Source of the DNA: Aedes albopictus
Taxonomy: Eukaryota > Arthropoda > Insecta > Diptera > Culicidae
Assembly: GCF_035046485.1 (NCBI RefSeq)
Contig: NC_085136.1
Span: 222,646,853 to 222,710,852, forward strand
Direction of reading: 5' to 3'
Length of the DNA: 64,000 nt
Each line of letters starts with the position of its first letter. Position 1 is the stretch's first letter. A model generated the notes under the pieces. It saw only the letters and a program-made list of their open reading frames with translations. It was not told where the DNA came from and did no database searches. Positions 11,430 to 20,591 of the stretch are shown here, piece after piece. The position numbers and the translations under genes are program-made.

Positions 11430-13140
11430 TAAAAACCTCCCTGACGTCGCAAAGAGGCGCTTGTTGAACATGTTCAACCAGTTCCTGGAGAACAATATTG
11501 TTCCGGATGATTGGAGGCAAGTGAGGGTAATACAGTGTATCAAACAATTGTCCGTACAGCAATTTTTTGGTCAAAACAATTTTTCATTCAAATGTTTATA
11601 ACTTTTTTATACGTCAATCAAAAACGCTGAAATTTTGATCAATCATAAACCATATATTGAAGCTTCATTGGTAAAATTTTGAGCTAGATCGAATAAGTTT
11701 TCTGAAAGTTATAGAACTTTTAGTAAAACTTATAAGATTTTTGAACACATTTTTAAAACATTATATCTCAACATGTACTCGATGAAACTTTCTCAATATT
11801 TTTTGTTTTACAGCGTATACCTTAGGCTTTCATATGCAGCTTCGTTTGAGGTTTTATATTCACTACAAAAAATATGAAAAATCTGTATATGTTCCGAGTA
11901 TTATTTGGAATTTTAACATATTTTGATCAATAAAAGTGCCAAGTGTTTTCAACTTTTTTAAACTCTCTTAATGTAATATTTTTATACAGGACCTACTAAA
12001 CCACATATGAAGAGTAGAACCTATGCGTTTTTCGATCAGTTAATGCACTTTTATTGGTGGAAAACGTTTGGCAGATTATATGTGCAAAATATGGTAACTT
12101 TTTAAATATCGTCAACTACATAAGCACATTTTTCATATTTTTTGTAGTGAATATAAAACTTCAAACGTAGCTGCATATGAAAGCCTTAGGTATCAGCTGT
12201 AACACAAAAAATGTTGAAAAAGTTTCATCGAGTACATATTGAGATATAATGTTTTGAAAATGTGTTCAAGAATCTTATAAGTTTTACTAAAAGTTCTATA
12301 ACTTTCAGAAAACTTATTCGTTCTAGCTCAAAATTTTACCAATGAAGCTTCAATATATGGTTTATGATTGGTCAAAATTTCAGCGTTTTTGAATGGCGTA
12401 TAAAAAAGTTATAAACATTTGAATGAAAAATTATTTTGATAAAAATTTTGCTGCACGGACAATTGTTTGATACACTGTAGCTACTCAAAAACCCGGGAAA
12501 TTCGCGTCAGATCATGATTCGTACCGTCCAATCGCGATGTTGTCTTGCCTACGGAAGTTGCTGGAGAAGATGATTCTCTTTCGACTGAACAAATGGGTTG
12601 AATAGAGTAGCATGCTGTCAGATGCACAGCTTGGTTTCCGCAGAGGCAAAGGAACGAACGACTGTCTTGCGTTGCTTGCTTCAGAAATTCAGCTTGCCTT
12701 TGCTCAAAAGCAGCAAATAGGCTCAGTATTTTTGGGCATTAAGGGGACCTTTGATTCAGTTTGTGTCGATGTTCTTTCCGACAAACTTCACGCAAGTGGT
12801 CTTTTACCAATTTTGAACAACGTTTTGTATAATTTGCTGTTTGAGAAGCGGATGAGTTTTGCTCATGTGACTTGACAGTTTCACGAATTAGCTACATGGG
12901 TCTCCCCCAGGGTTCATGTCTAAGACCCCTTCTTTACAACTTTTATGTTAGAGACATAGATGATTGTCTCATGGAAAATTGCACGTTAAGACAGCTTGCG
13001 GATGACTGTGTTGTTTCTGTAACGGGATCAATAGCAGTCGATCTACAAGGACCACTACAGAATACTTTGGACAATTTGTCTACTTGGGCTCTCAAGCTGG
13101 GTATCGAATTCTCTCCGGAGAAAACTGAGATGGCTGTCTT
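11430..13140 (+). pseudogene. LINE reverse-transcriptase relic (I/Jockey/R1 group), interrupted
   Basis: A short left part (about 11430-11532) reads NNIVPDDWRQVRVI. After the hairpin insertion the sequence resumes at 12478 with KPGK and SYRPIAMLSC. It continues with GFRRGKGTNDC (12612-12875) and, in the next frame, MGLPQGSC and QLADD, the LADD catalytic motif being at 12995-13006 (12872-13162). These are the finger and palm motifs of non-LTR reverse transcriptases. The FDSV motif upstream is kept as GTFDSV. There is a frameshift near 12873 and a stop at 12602. The 3' end is cut off at 13140 by the Copia LTR. The clade cannot be fixed without a tree. Confidence 0.75.
11533..12477. mobile_element. 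945-bp hairpin element with TA duplication
   Basis: The termini are CAGTGTATCAAACAATTGTC on the left and its reverse complement on the right. The two halves are inverted copies over almost the whole length, arms about 11533-11970 and 12010-12477. TA flanks both sides (11531-11532 and 12478-12479). Removing the element and one TA restores the host LINE reading frame through VI-ATQKPGK, which is strong evidence for the boundaries. The TA target and CAGT-type ends fit Tc1/mariner-type non-autonomous elements. No transposase is encoded. Confidence 0.85.
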
Positions 13141-13380
13141 TGTTAATGGGGGCGATATTTAGTATCGCCCACGCCACGAACGAGAGAGAGAAAGCATAAG
13201 TTACAAACGGAAACAGATTTCCCCCTTCAGTTAGAACTGTACCGCGATCGAATAAAGTTGTATTCAAACCGAGCTCCGTGTGTTGCGTTTTCTTTTCTTC
13301 CCTCGTTGCGCGTTTCCCGTAGTGAACTTTTGTCGGGAGTTTTCCGCTGTGATAACCTGGTGGTCGTCGGTTTTCTCACA
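13141..13380 (+). repeat. 5' LTR of the Copia element
   Basis: A 240-bp segment that begins TGTTAATGGG inside the LINE relic and ends TTTTCTCACA right before the primer-binding site, so it has TG...CA ends. It holds an AATAAA signal (in CGAATAAAGTTG, near 13250). The matching 3' LTR is absent, so the boundaries come from the host junction and the primer-binding site, not from a pair comparison. Confidence 0.75.
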
Positions 13381-13381
13381 G

Positions 13382-13395
13382 GCTATGGGCCCAGG
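13382..13395 (+). promoter_or_regulatory. Primer-binding site (internal initiator Met-tRNA type)
   Basis: GCTATGGGCCCAGG directly follows the LTR. It matches the GGTTATGGGCCCAG class used by Drosophila copia, which pairs with the anticodon arm of initiator methionine tRNA. It would prime minus-strand synthesis. Confidence 0.7.
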
Positions 13396-13705
13396 AGAGG
13401 TCGAAGAAAAGTGCCAGTGAAAATTTCCCCCGGAAAACTGAAAATTTAGACGATTTGTGCGAGAAGACAATTCGGCTCGTTTCGGCGTGGGAAAGCGGAG
13501 CGCTAATTGAGTCGGTGGCGTTGACGTCGATAGCGTCGGCAGCGGTACGGCAGTCTGCCTGTGTGCGTGTGTTGTTCGGTCGGTCAGACGGGCAAACAAG
13601 CCGGAGTGAATTTGAGTTCGTCGGTTGAGGTTAGACACAATCGTGTTCGTACGTGTCACGGGTGTGAAAAATAGTTTTCTGCAGTGGTTTCGATCAGAAT
13701 CGAAA

Positions 13706-14458
13706 ATGGCTGAGAAACAAGTGCTATTTCCACGCCTCAACAACCAGAACTAGCGTATGGAGATGCTATTGAAGCGGGACGAGTTGTGGTTCGCGGTGCA
13801 CGATGCGAAGCCAGAGCCAGCCACCCACGCTTGGTCGACAGCAGACCAAAAGGCGTTTGCGACAATCGTGTTGCTATGTGAGGATAGTCAGCTCAATTTG
13901 ATTAAAAACGTTGCGTCGGCGAGTGATGCGTGGGCGGAATTGAAAAAGTTCCACAGCAAAGCGACAATGACATCCCGTGTGTCGCTGCTTCGGAGGATCT
14001 GCAGCCTGAATATGCCGGAAGGAGGAAACGTGGAGAAACACCTCTTCGAGCTAGAGGAGCTCTTTGATCGTCTTGACTGCGCCGGTCAGAAGCTGGAAAC
14101 TCCACTGAAAGTGGCGATGATTCATCGCAGCCTTCCAGAATCATACGGCGGATTGGTGACGGCGATGGAAAGCCGTCCGGACCAGACCATCGAATTCGTC
14201 AAACAAAAGCTGGTTGACGAATATTTGCTCCGTGTGGAACGTTCTGGTGAGTCCGGTGAAAAAGTGATGAAGCTGCAAGGAAGAGGGCAGAAAAAAAGAA
14301 TGTGCTATAGGTGTGGCAAGCCCGGCCACTTTCGTCTTGATTGTCCGTCGCAGCAGGAGAAGAAAGAAGAAGATTCCCGAAGTGAGTAGAAGAAAAGTGC
14401 GCGTAAAGCCAAGCAGGCTGTCGAATCAGAGAGCCCGATCTGCTTCACTATCAGGAGT
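13706..14458 (+). pseudogene. Copia gag with CCHC zinc knuckle, two stops
   Basis: ATG at 13706 (MAEKQVLFPRLNN) is followed by a stop at 13751-13753 and then an open stretch 13757-14386. The gag core has the WAELKKFH and SLPESY blocks typical of Copia gag. A zinc knuckle, CYRCGKPGHFRLDC (14303-14344), is of the CX2CX4HX4C type. A stop at 14387-14389 precedes a basic linker that continues in the same frame to about 14455, where the frame shifts into protease. Gag would package the element RNA. Here it is dead. Confidence 0.8.
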
Positions 14459-15245
14459 AATCGGTGCAGTGGTTGATAATGGCTGCTCGAGCCACATGTC
14501 GAACGAGAAAGCATTTTTTCGGGAACTTCAGGTGTTGGCCGATGGATCCGTGACGCGATCGGCCGTTATCGGTGAAGGAGTGGTGAAGTGCGTTGACAGT
14601 GATGGCCGCGTGAGAGACGTTACCTTCAAGGAGGTGCTGTACCTCCCGGAACTAGACAGTAGCTTGTTGTCAGTACGGAAGCTGACGCAAAAAGGACTAA
14701 AGGTGGAATTCGGCAGGTCAAAGTGCACAATTGTGAATACGGATGGGAAAGAAGTTGCAGTGGCGCCACTTAGTGGAAACCTGTACGAGCTGAGTGTGGC
14801 GCAAGATGCACGGCTGAGGAAGGAGGCTCGGCATTCGGATAGCTGCCAGCATACCTGGCATCGGCGGTTCGGACACCGCGACCCGGCGGTGTTGTAGCGC
14901 ATCAAAGCGGAGGATCTCAGCGATGGCTTCCAGGTGAAGGACTGCGGAATCAGGCAAGTCTGCGAGCACTGCCTGCAAGGTAAACTTTCTCGTATTCCCT
15001 TCCCTAAAATGTCAACTAATAGTTCAAGTCGGATTCTGGACTTGGTGCACACAGACGTGTGTGGTCCCATGAAGTGTGTCACGCCTGGAGGTTGTCGCTA
15101 TTTGATGACCCTTATTGACGACTACAGTCGCTACACTGTGGTCTGTCTTTTGAGACAAAAATCCGAAGCGGCCGGGTGCATCAAAAGGTTCGTGGCACAC
15201 GTAAAGAATAAATTTGGGAGAGCGCCGTGCGTGATTAGATCCGAC
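14459..15245 (+). pseudogene. Copia protease and integrase N-terminal half
   Basis: The protease motif appears as VVDNGCSSHM, where Copia usually has DSG or DTG, so the catalytic triplet is altered to DNG. The integrase zinc-binding region follows with WHRRFGHRD and CEHCLQGK, then the catalytic core with HTDVCGP and IDDYSRY. A stop interrupts at 14895-14897. The frame is cut at 15245, in the middle of the DDE core, by foldback element C. Confidence 0.8.
15237..15245 (+). repeat. Left 9-bp target duplication of element C
   Basis: AGATCCGAC, within the Copia integrase codons for RSD. Identical to 15882-15890. Confidence 0.85.
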
Positions 15246-15881
15246 AATGCTGGGTGATTAGGCCGAAGGTCATTAGGCCGAAGGTCATTAGGCCGAAGGC
15301 CATTAGGCCGAAGGTTATTAGGCCGAATGGTCATTAGGCCGAATGGTCACTAGGCCGAATGGTCATCAGGACGAATTGAAAATCAGCCGTTATGAGCCTG
15401 TAAAGAGATCTGTTGTTTTTACTTTTTCCAAAATTTTTTTGCCGAAAACTACTTCATGACTACTTTAACAATGAAACTAGAAAGAATAGCCTATGTTTTA
15501 AAGAAGGAAAAATTTATAAATTGAATATCAGCAGTTTCTGCGCCAAAAACTATTTTAGCAATGATACTAGAAAGAACAGCCTATGTTTAAAAGAAGGAAA
15601 AATTCATGGGTAAAATATCAGTAGATTCAGCATCAATAAAGTATCTTCGTGCCTGTCACACGATATACACATGCAAAATGGTCATTTGCCGAGGAAGCTC
15701 TCAGTTAATAACTGTGGAAGTGTTCATAGAACACTAAGCTGAGAAGCAGGCTTTGTCTCAGTGGGGACGTAACGGCAACAAGAAGACCCAATGATCATTC
15801 GGCCTGATGACCATTCGGCCTAATGACCATTCGGCCTAATGACCTTCGGCCTAATGACTTTCGGCCGAATGGCCTGACACC
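15246..15881. mobile_element. Foldback-type transposon C in Copia integrase
   Basis: Inverted arms of a 15-16 bp unit, GGTCATTAGGCCGAAT: left arm about 15257-15375, right arm about 15793-15875. The direct repeat AGATCCGAC lies at 15237-15245 and 15882-15890, a third 9-bp duplication. The empty site restores the integrase codons. The interior holds two copies of an 87-bp unit (about 15472-15646) that carries the same AGAACAGCCT/AAAGAAGG motif as element B, and a SINE fragment. No transposase is present. Confidence 0.85.
15640..15786 (+). mobile_element. SINE fragment (tail half)
   Basis: Matches the 3' two-thirds of the complete SINE at 22063-22332, from AGTATCTTCGTGCCTG to the AAGAAGA end, with few differences. 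The tRNA-like head is missing. It lies inside foldback element C. Confidence 0.75.
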
Positions 15882-15890
15882 AGATCCGAC
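15882..15890 (+). repeat. Right 9-bp target duplication of element C
   Basis: AGATCCGAC, identical to 15237-15245. Confidence 0.85.
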
Positions 15891-16049
15891 GGTGGCGGGG
15901 AATATGTGAATGAAGAGCTGAAAGATTTCTATGCTTCGGAGGGAATTCAAGCTCAGTACACGGCCGCCTACTCCCCACAGCAGAATGGTGTTGCGGAGCG
16001 GAAGAACCGCAGCCTCCAGGAAATGGCAACCTGTATGCTGTTGGATGCA

Positions 16050-16255
16050 CACGCGAAAAAAATCCGTTCTGATAAACGTGAACAAATACACCGTGAACTG
16101 GAACTAGTTCCGACATATGGGCGTTCTAGAGAACCTGAAACCCAGTTCACGGCTAGGTTCACGGTGTACATTTCTTATTGTTGTTATGGTTGCTATGCAT
16201 AGTTCCCGTTGCCGTGACTGAGAGTGCACGTATATCGGAACGGTTTTTTTGCGTG
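16050..16255. mobile_element. 206-bp MITE in Copia integrase
   Basis: Terminal inverted repeats CACGCGAAAAAAATCCGTTC and, from the right, CACGCAAAAAAACCGTTC. They are flanked by CA on both sides (16048-16049 and 16256-16257), and the duplication could be read as GCA. The empty site restores the Copia codons for LDAGLDKQ. The CAC-type ends with a 2-3 bp duplication would fit a CACTA-like or similar non-autonomous element, but the superfamily is not certain. Confidence 0.75.
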
Positions 16256-16493
16256 CAGGTCTCGATAAGCAGTACTGGGGGGAGGTGGTCATGACAGCGG
16301 GCTACATCCAGAACCGGATGCCATCGCGTTCTGTGGACCAAACGACGTTCGAAAGATGGTTTGGACGGAAGCCATCGCTGAAGCATTTCCGGGTGTTCGG
16401 GAGCGTTGCGTACGTCCACATCCCGGGCCTCAAGCGCAGCAAGTTGGATGCGAAGGCTCGAAAGCTACTGTTCGTAGGCTACACAGCAAAAAA

Positions 16494-16736
16494 ATATGAA
16501 AATTAAACAGCACGTAAATTGAAGATCAACTGAAATTTGCGACAGAAAAATGTAAATCACCTACATTTAACGTCACCCGAGCAGCCAGCTGCTGGTCAGA
16601 CGGCTTGTTTACAGATTTTAAAGCATATTCGCTTTAAATTTACATGCATCTGCTATGAACCACGCCAGGCATTCTCCGTCGTCAGCTAAAGAACGACTGC
16701 TCGCAGCTGTGGCGGTTTCCCCGTTGTCTCTCAGTA
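16494..16736. other. Unassigned sequence after the Copia truncation
   Basis: No ORF of note. It contains a small palindrome near 16618-16640 (TTTTAAAGC and GCTTTAAA). It probably belongs to whatever removed the Copia 3' half, but I cannot identify it. Confidence 0.4.
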
Positions 16737-17587
16737 GGGTATTCTGGGGTAATACGCACCAGTTAAGGAAGATGCGTCCAAATGCATATAAAAGGACAAT
16801 AATTTATTGTTTTAATGCATGCATTCATTGCAAATACTTGCATTCTAAGCGATCTCGAACAAAACTTTGGCCTTAATATAGTATAGCTTTTGAAAATAAC
16901 GTTTTTTGTGAAGACTAACATTACGGCTTCGTATGTTTATGCGGGGCAGTATGCACCCATGCTCGGGGTAAAATGCACTACAACAATGGGGCAGGATGCA
17001 CTCAAACAAAGGGGCAAGACGCACCACAACATTGGGGCAAGATGCACTGTCGAGTTTATATTTTTTTTTCCCTTTTTAGAGAAAATGCATGTTTTCTAAG
17101 GTTTTAAGACGAGTAATAGCTCAATTTCATTTGCGATTACTTTCACAGTGCTCATAGATATGATTACAGCTTGTTTTCTATAGGTGCGTTTTGCCCCAAC
17201 ACATGGAGTGCATATTGCCCCAATCAAGAGTAAAAAATAAAACTGTTTAAAATATATAATTTATGTAAATTACTGTTTATGTTATTATTTCTACGCTTAG
17301 TATTACCCTCAATTAACTGAATAAATACAACAGCTTAAGATATTTGGTCGGTTTTCACCATCAAATCGTTCGACAAACGATAGGAAAAATTACATCAGAA
17401 ACCTGCGTTTTGATTTAATTCATTTTTCTCACTAATTACGTAACGCAGATATGTAAAATTTTCCAGGTGCTCATTTATAAGGACGTTCTATTAGACTGGC
17501 AAGGTTTCAAAGCTCCAAAACCGATAATTCCTGAAAAATCAAGGGGGTGCGTTTTGCCTCGACAGTGCATATTACCCCAGATGCCCC
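16737..17587. mobile_element. TA-flanked element with GGGG-type subrepeats
   Basis: The ends are GGGTATTCTGGGGTAATACG on the left and, read from the right, GGGGCATCTGGGGTAATATG. TA flanks both sides (16735-16736 and 17588-17589). The left half carries tandem units of about 20-23 bp of the type GGGGCAAGATGCAC (16938-17050), and the right half carries inverted copies at 17183-17222 and 17545-17585. The interior is AT-rich with no transposase. It is probably a Tc1/mariner-type MITE. Confidence 0.7.
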
Positions 17588-17589
17588 TA

Positions 17590-17876
17590 GTCTTTGCAGC
17601 AGTCGGAGCATGTCGGGAATGCGTGCATTATGGTAGAAGCAGTTTAACTTTGACTGTCTGCTATTCAACAAGCTGAGATGAAAACGCGTGCTACTCACAC
17701 CCCAAGGATCTGAGTTCAATTCTCGCTCGGAGCTTGATTTCTTTTATATTTTCTAACAGATATCTGCAATGTAATTTTGAGATCGCACAAAAATTTCCAT
17801 CATATATGACGGGGTCCTTTTATTACATTCGATCCGTCATTATTTTACAAGTTTTTTTTCGAACTGTGTGGTAGGC
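17590..17876 (+). other. tRNA-like segment, possible SINE head
   Basis: At 17690-17735 the sequence reads GCTACTCACACCCCAAGG then GAGTTCAATTCTCGC, which resembles the B-box end of a tRNA. No convincing A box or mature tRNA fold is apparent, so a tRNA gene is unlikely. A decayed SINE is possible. Confidence 0.25.
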
Positions 17877-18058
17877 GCGACATGTTGGGAGAATGCCGAA
17901 AAACCGCTGCAAAATTAGTGTTCGCCACTGATCCGGTTGGCCCAAGAAGCCATGGAATGCCAAGAGCACATTGGGCGGCTTATGTGACTGACGGTGGAAA
18001 TCTGCAGCTGGAACATATGGTATTATGGCGGCAAATCGTAGAACTACATTAATGAAAT
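17877..18058 (+). pseudogene. RTE LINE 3' scrap
   Basis: A decayed copy of the RTE C-terminal region. The bases spelling VFATDPVG and ARWAAYV resemble the same region at 19973-20050 and 45935-46010. It is short and stop-ridden. Confidence 0.6.
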
Positions 18059-18219
18059 TGTGGACAGATCAGGCAAAATAAATCTATTTCATATCATAAT
18101 TGACTATACTATCCTTTTCGCTTATTCCTGGAGTGAGTAAAGTTTTTTTCCTGTGTCCATTCGTTCAAGTTGGATTTTTCAATTTTTCTGCGAGGCTTAA
18201 GAGCGGAATTAATTCTGTA

Positions 18220-19151
18220 AAATAGATGCTTCTCATATTTCCAGAAATTCATTAAAAAATCCTCCAGGTATTGCTTTATAAATCTGTCAGAAAATTTAAG
18301 AAACAAATCGGCCAAAAATGCCATAGAGGTTCCTCCGAGAAGTCCTTCAGAAACTCTTCCATTGATTCCTTCAAAAAATTCTAGTGATATTTGCAGACGC
18401 GGCACAATGCAGTTTCTCCAGGTATTCAGATTTTTTTTTTTAATAAAAAAAATTGCTCACAGATTTCTACAAGAATACTTGCAGGAAATTCTCCAACAAT
18501 TTCAATAAAGGGGTTTTCAAGGAATTTTGGCTATGAATAAGTATTTATTTTTGTATTTTTGGAATTCCACCAAGAATTTACCAAAAAGTTCTTAAGGTAT
18601 TTCTCCTCGGATTCCTGTACGGGAAATCCCTGGGATTTTTTCGAATATTCCTTACTCCTACGGAGCTTCATTCAAAAACACTTCTTAAGATTTCTGCAGG
18701 GATTTTACTAAAAATTTCTTCACTATCAAAAACTCTTGCACACGAATGTGGAGTTGTGCTCGCTGAAATGTACTTGACGTTCATAGAATGAGAGGTTCAA
18801 GTTGATACTTCAGAGAAGATTCCACCTTCCTGATCACGGAACTGCTCAGGGTTTCTTTCAGAAATTTGTGCTGGCTTTTATTTTGAATTTCAGGGATTTC
18901 TGCAGCAATTTCAGCAAGGGATTATTTGAATAGTTCTTTACAAATCCTACTGGGATTGCTTTAGAAATCCATCCCAAGGTAAACTTTGACTTGTATTGCG
19001 AATTTCTGTCGTAAAATCACAGTTCTAAGGGATTTCCTTGGAGTAATTCTGATAAATTTATTGACATAATTTTTAAAATTTGACTTGCCTTGGAACACCT
19101 TGGAGTTATTCTGATTAATTTACTAAAATGTCTTTTTAATTTGACTTGTAT
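18220..19151. repeat. Degenerate outer part of the 12-bp minisatellite
   Basis: AGGAATTCC-like and GGAATTTC-like words recur but are badly decayed. Toward 19.1 kb, three copies of TTTGACTTG with nearby ATTCTGAT words suggest a second small repeat. No gene is present. Confidence 0.4.
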
Positions 19152-19165
19152 TGAGAATCCCTAAA

Positions 19166-20174
19166 AACCAAACGGACCCAGGACGAAAACGGCTTTCCTG
19201 GGAATCTGACTAGACTGTTTAAAGCAACGATGGACGGTGTGTAAAACTGCGTAAAGATTTCGGGTGAACTATCCAGCTTATTCGAATCTCGCCGGGGACT
19301 GCGACAAGGTGACGGACTCTCATGCCTACTCTTCAACATCTCTCTAGAAGGTGTAATGCGACGAGCCGGGCTCTACAGCTGGGGTACGATTTTCACAAAA
19401 TCCGGGCAATTTGTGTGCTTTGCGGACGACATGGATATTATCGTCAGAACATTTGGAACGGTGGCAGAGCTGTACACCCGCCTGAAACGCGAAGCACCGA
19501 AGCAGGTCGGACTGGTGGTGAATGCCTCAAATACAAAGTACATGCTTGTAGATGGAACCGAACACGACCGGATCCGCCTGGGTAGCAAGGTTACGATAGA
19601 CGGGGATACCTTCGAGGTGGTGGAGGAATTAGTCTACATCGGATCCTTACGTCCAGCTGACAACAACGTTAGTCGTGAAATTCGAAGGCGCATCATCAGT
19701 GGAAGTCGGATCTACTACGGGCTCCAGATTCACCCCCGTACCAAATTTACCATGTACAAAACGCTTATAAGACCGGAGGACCTGCAGGCACTTGGAGTTT
19801 TCGAGCGACGCATGCTAAGGATGATCTTCGGCGGTGTACAGGAGAATGGTGTGTGGCGGCGAAAGATGAACCACGAGCTCGCTGAACTCTACGGCGAACC
19901 AAGGATCCAGAAGGTGGCCAAAGCCGGAAGGATACGGTGGGAAGGGCATGTTGCGAGAATGCCGGAAAGCAACCCTGCAAAGTTGGTGTTTGCTACCAAT
20001 CCGGTTGGCACAAGAAGGCGTGGAGCGCAGAGAGCACGCTGGGTGGACCAGGTGGAGCGTGATCCGGCAAGCATTGGGCGTGACCAAGGATGGAGAGCGG
20101 CAGCCACGAACCGTGGAATATTGTTGACTCAGTTTTATTATGAATTTGATGTAATATTTAATAAATGAAATGAA
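19166..20174 (+). mobile_element. 5'-truncated RTE LINE, second subfamily
   Basis: Flanked by an exact 14-bp direct repeat, TGAGAATCCCTAAA (19152-19165 and 20175-20188), the normal mark of LINE insertion with 5' truncation. The 3' end is an ATAAATGAAATGAA-type tail. It is inserted into the 12-bp minisatellite. Its protein is diverged from the 6.9-kb copy and closer to the fragment at 45.9 kb. Confidence 0.85.
19185..20168 (+). pseudogene. RTE reverse transcriptase C-terminal half
   Basis: The reading begins inside RT (LTRLFKATMDGV then a stop) and passes RRGLRQGDGLSCLLFN and FADD (19419-19430). An open frame 19356-20168 follows. The downstream region has RWEGHVARMP, VGTRRRGAQRARWVDQVERD and RDQGWRAAATNR, the conserved C-terminal tail of RTE proteins. 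A piece near LQIHPRTKF appears shortened relative to the copy at 9.3 kb. It cannot act alone. Confidence 0.8.
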
Positions 20175-20302
20175 TGAGAATCCCTAAAGGAATCCCTAAA
20201 GAAATTGCTGGAGAAATCCCTGTGGAAATCATGGAGGAATCCCCAAGATTCCTGAAGGATTCTAGGAGGATTACCAGGAGGAATTACAGGAGAAATCCCT
20301 GA

Positions 20303-20590
20303 AGGAATTGGCTTAAGCGATGTTGATAAAAATCCATATTCTGAATCTGCATGCCAAACTGGACCAAAATCCAAATTTTCATAAAATTTGGTGGCATGGA
20401 ACCTATTTAAAAACCAATTTGATGTGTGTATGGAAGCGATATGATGAATCACCCCTCATCGGATTTTGTACTAAGCGTAGATGTCAAGCAGTGTCCCTGC
20501 TGTCAAAAACTGTTTTCTAGCTCAGAAAAAGATGCTCTTTCGTACACAATTAAAAAATCAATAAAGTTTTCGAAATATGAAAAGCCCCAA
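20303..20590 (+). mobile_element. Short interspersed DNA repeat, copy 1
   Basis: Homologous, with clear divergence, to the reverse complement of 29828-30176. Shared blocks include CCATATTCTGAATCTGCATG, CAGGAACCTATTTAAAAA-like, GAATCACCCCTC and CTCAGAAAAAG-GCTCTTTCGTA. Two copies on opposite strands with ends beginning near TTGGCTT make it an interspersed MITE-like family. The exact target duplication is not clear. It sits within the minisatellite. Confidence 0.65.
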
Positions 20591-20591
20591 G

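Larger units (their letters stand above)
13141..16493 (+). mobile_element. Ty1/Copia retrotransposon, 3'-truncated and interrupted
   Basis: The order is LTR, primer-binding site, gag with a zinc knuckle, protease, then integrase, as in the Copia superfamily. The sequence stops at about 16493, after the integrase C-terminal part (LLFVGYTA). The reverse transcriptase, RNase H and 3' LTR are not in the window. It is inserted in the LINE relic at 13140/13141. It carries stops, frameshifts and two insertions (15246-15881 and 16050-16255). Confidence 0.85.
15882..16493 (+). pseudogene. Copia integrase C-terminal half
   Basis: The sequence resumes after element C with the catalytic block GGEYVNEEL, then YSPQQNGVAERKNR, which holds the catalytic Glu. 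It is cut again at 16050-16255 by a 206-bp MITE and resumes with DKQYWGEVV, FGSVAYVHIPG and LLFVGYTA. Copia homology stops at about 16493. Reading across the two insertions keeps codon register, showing that the integrase was intact at those sites when each insertion occurred. Confidence 0.8.
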
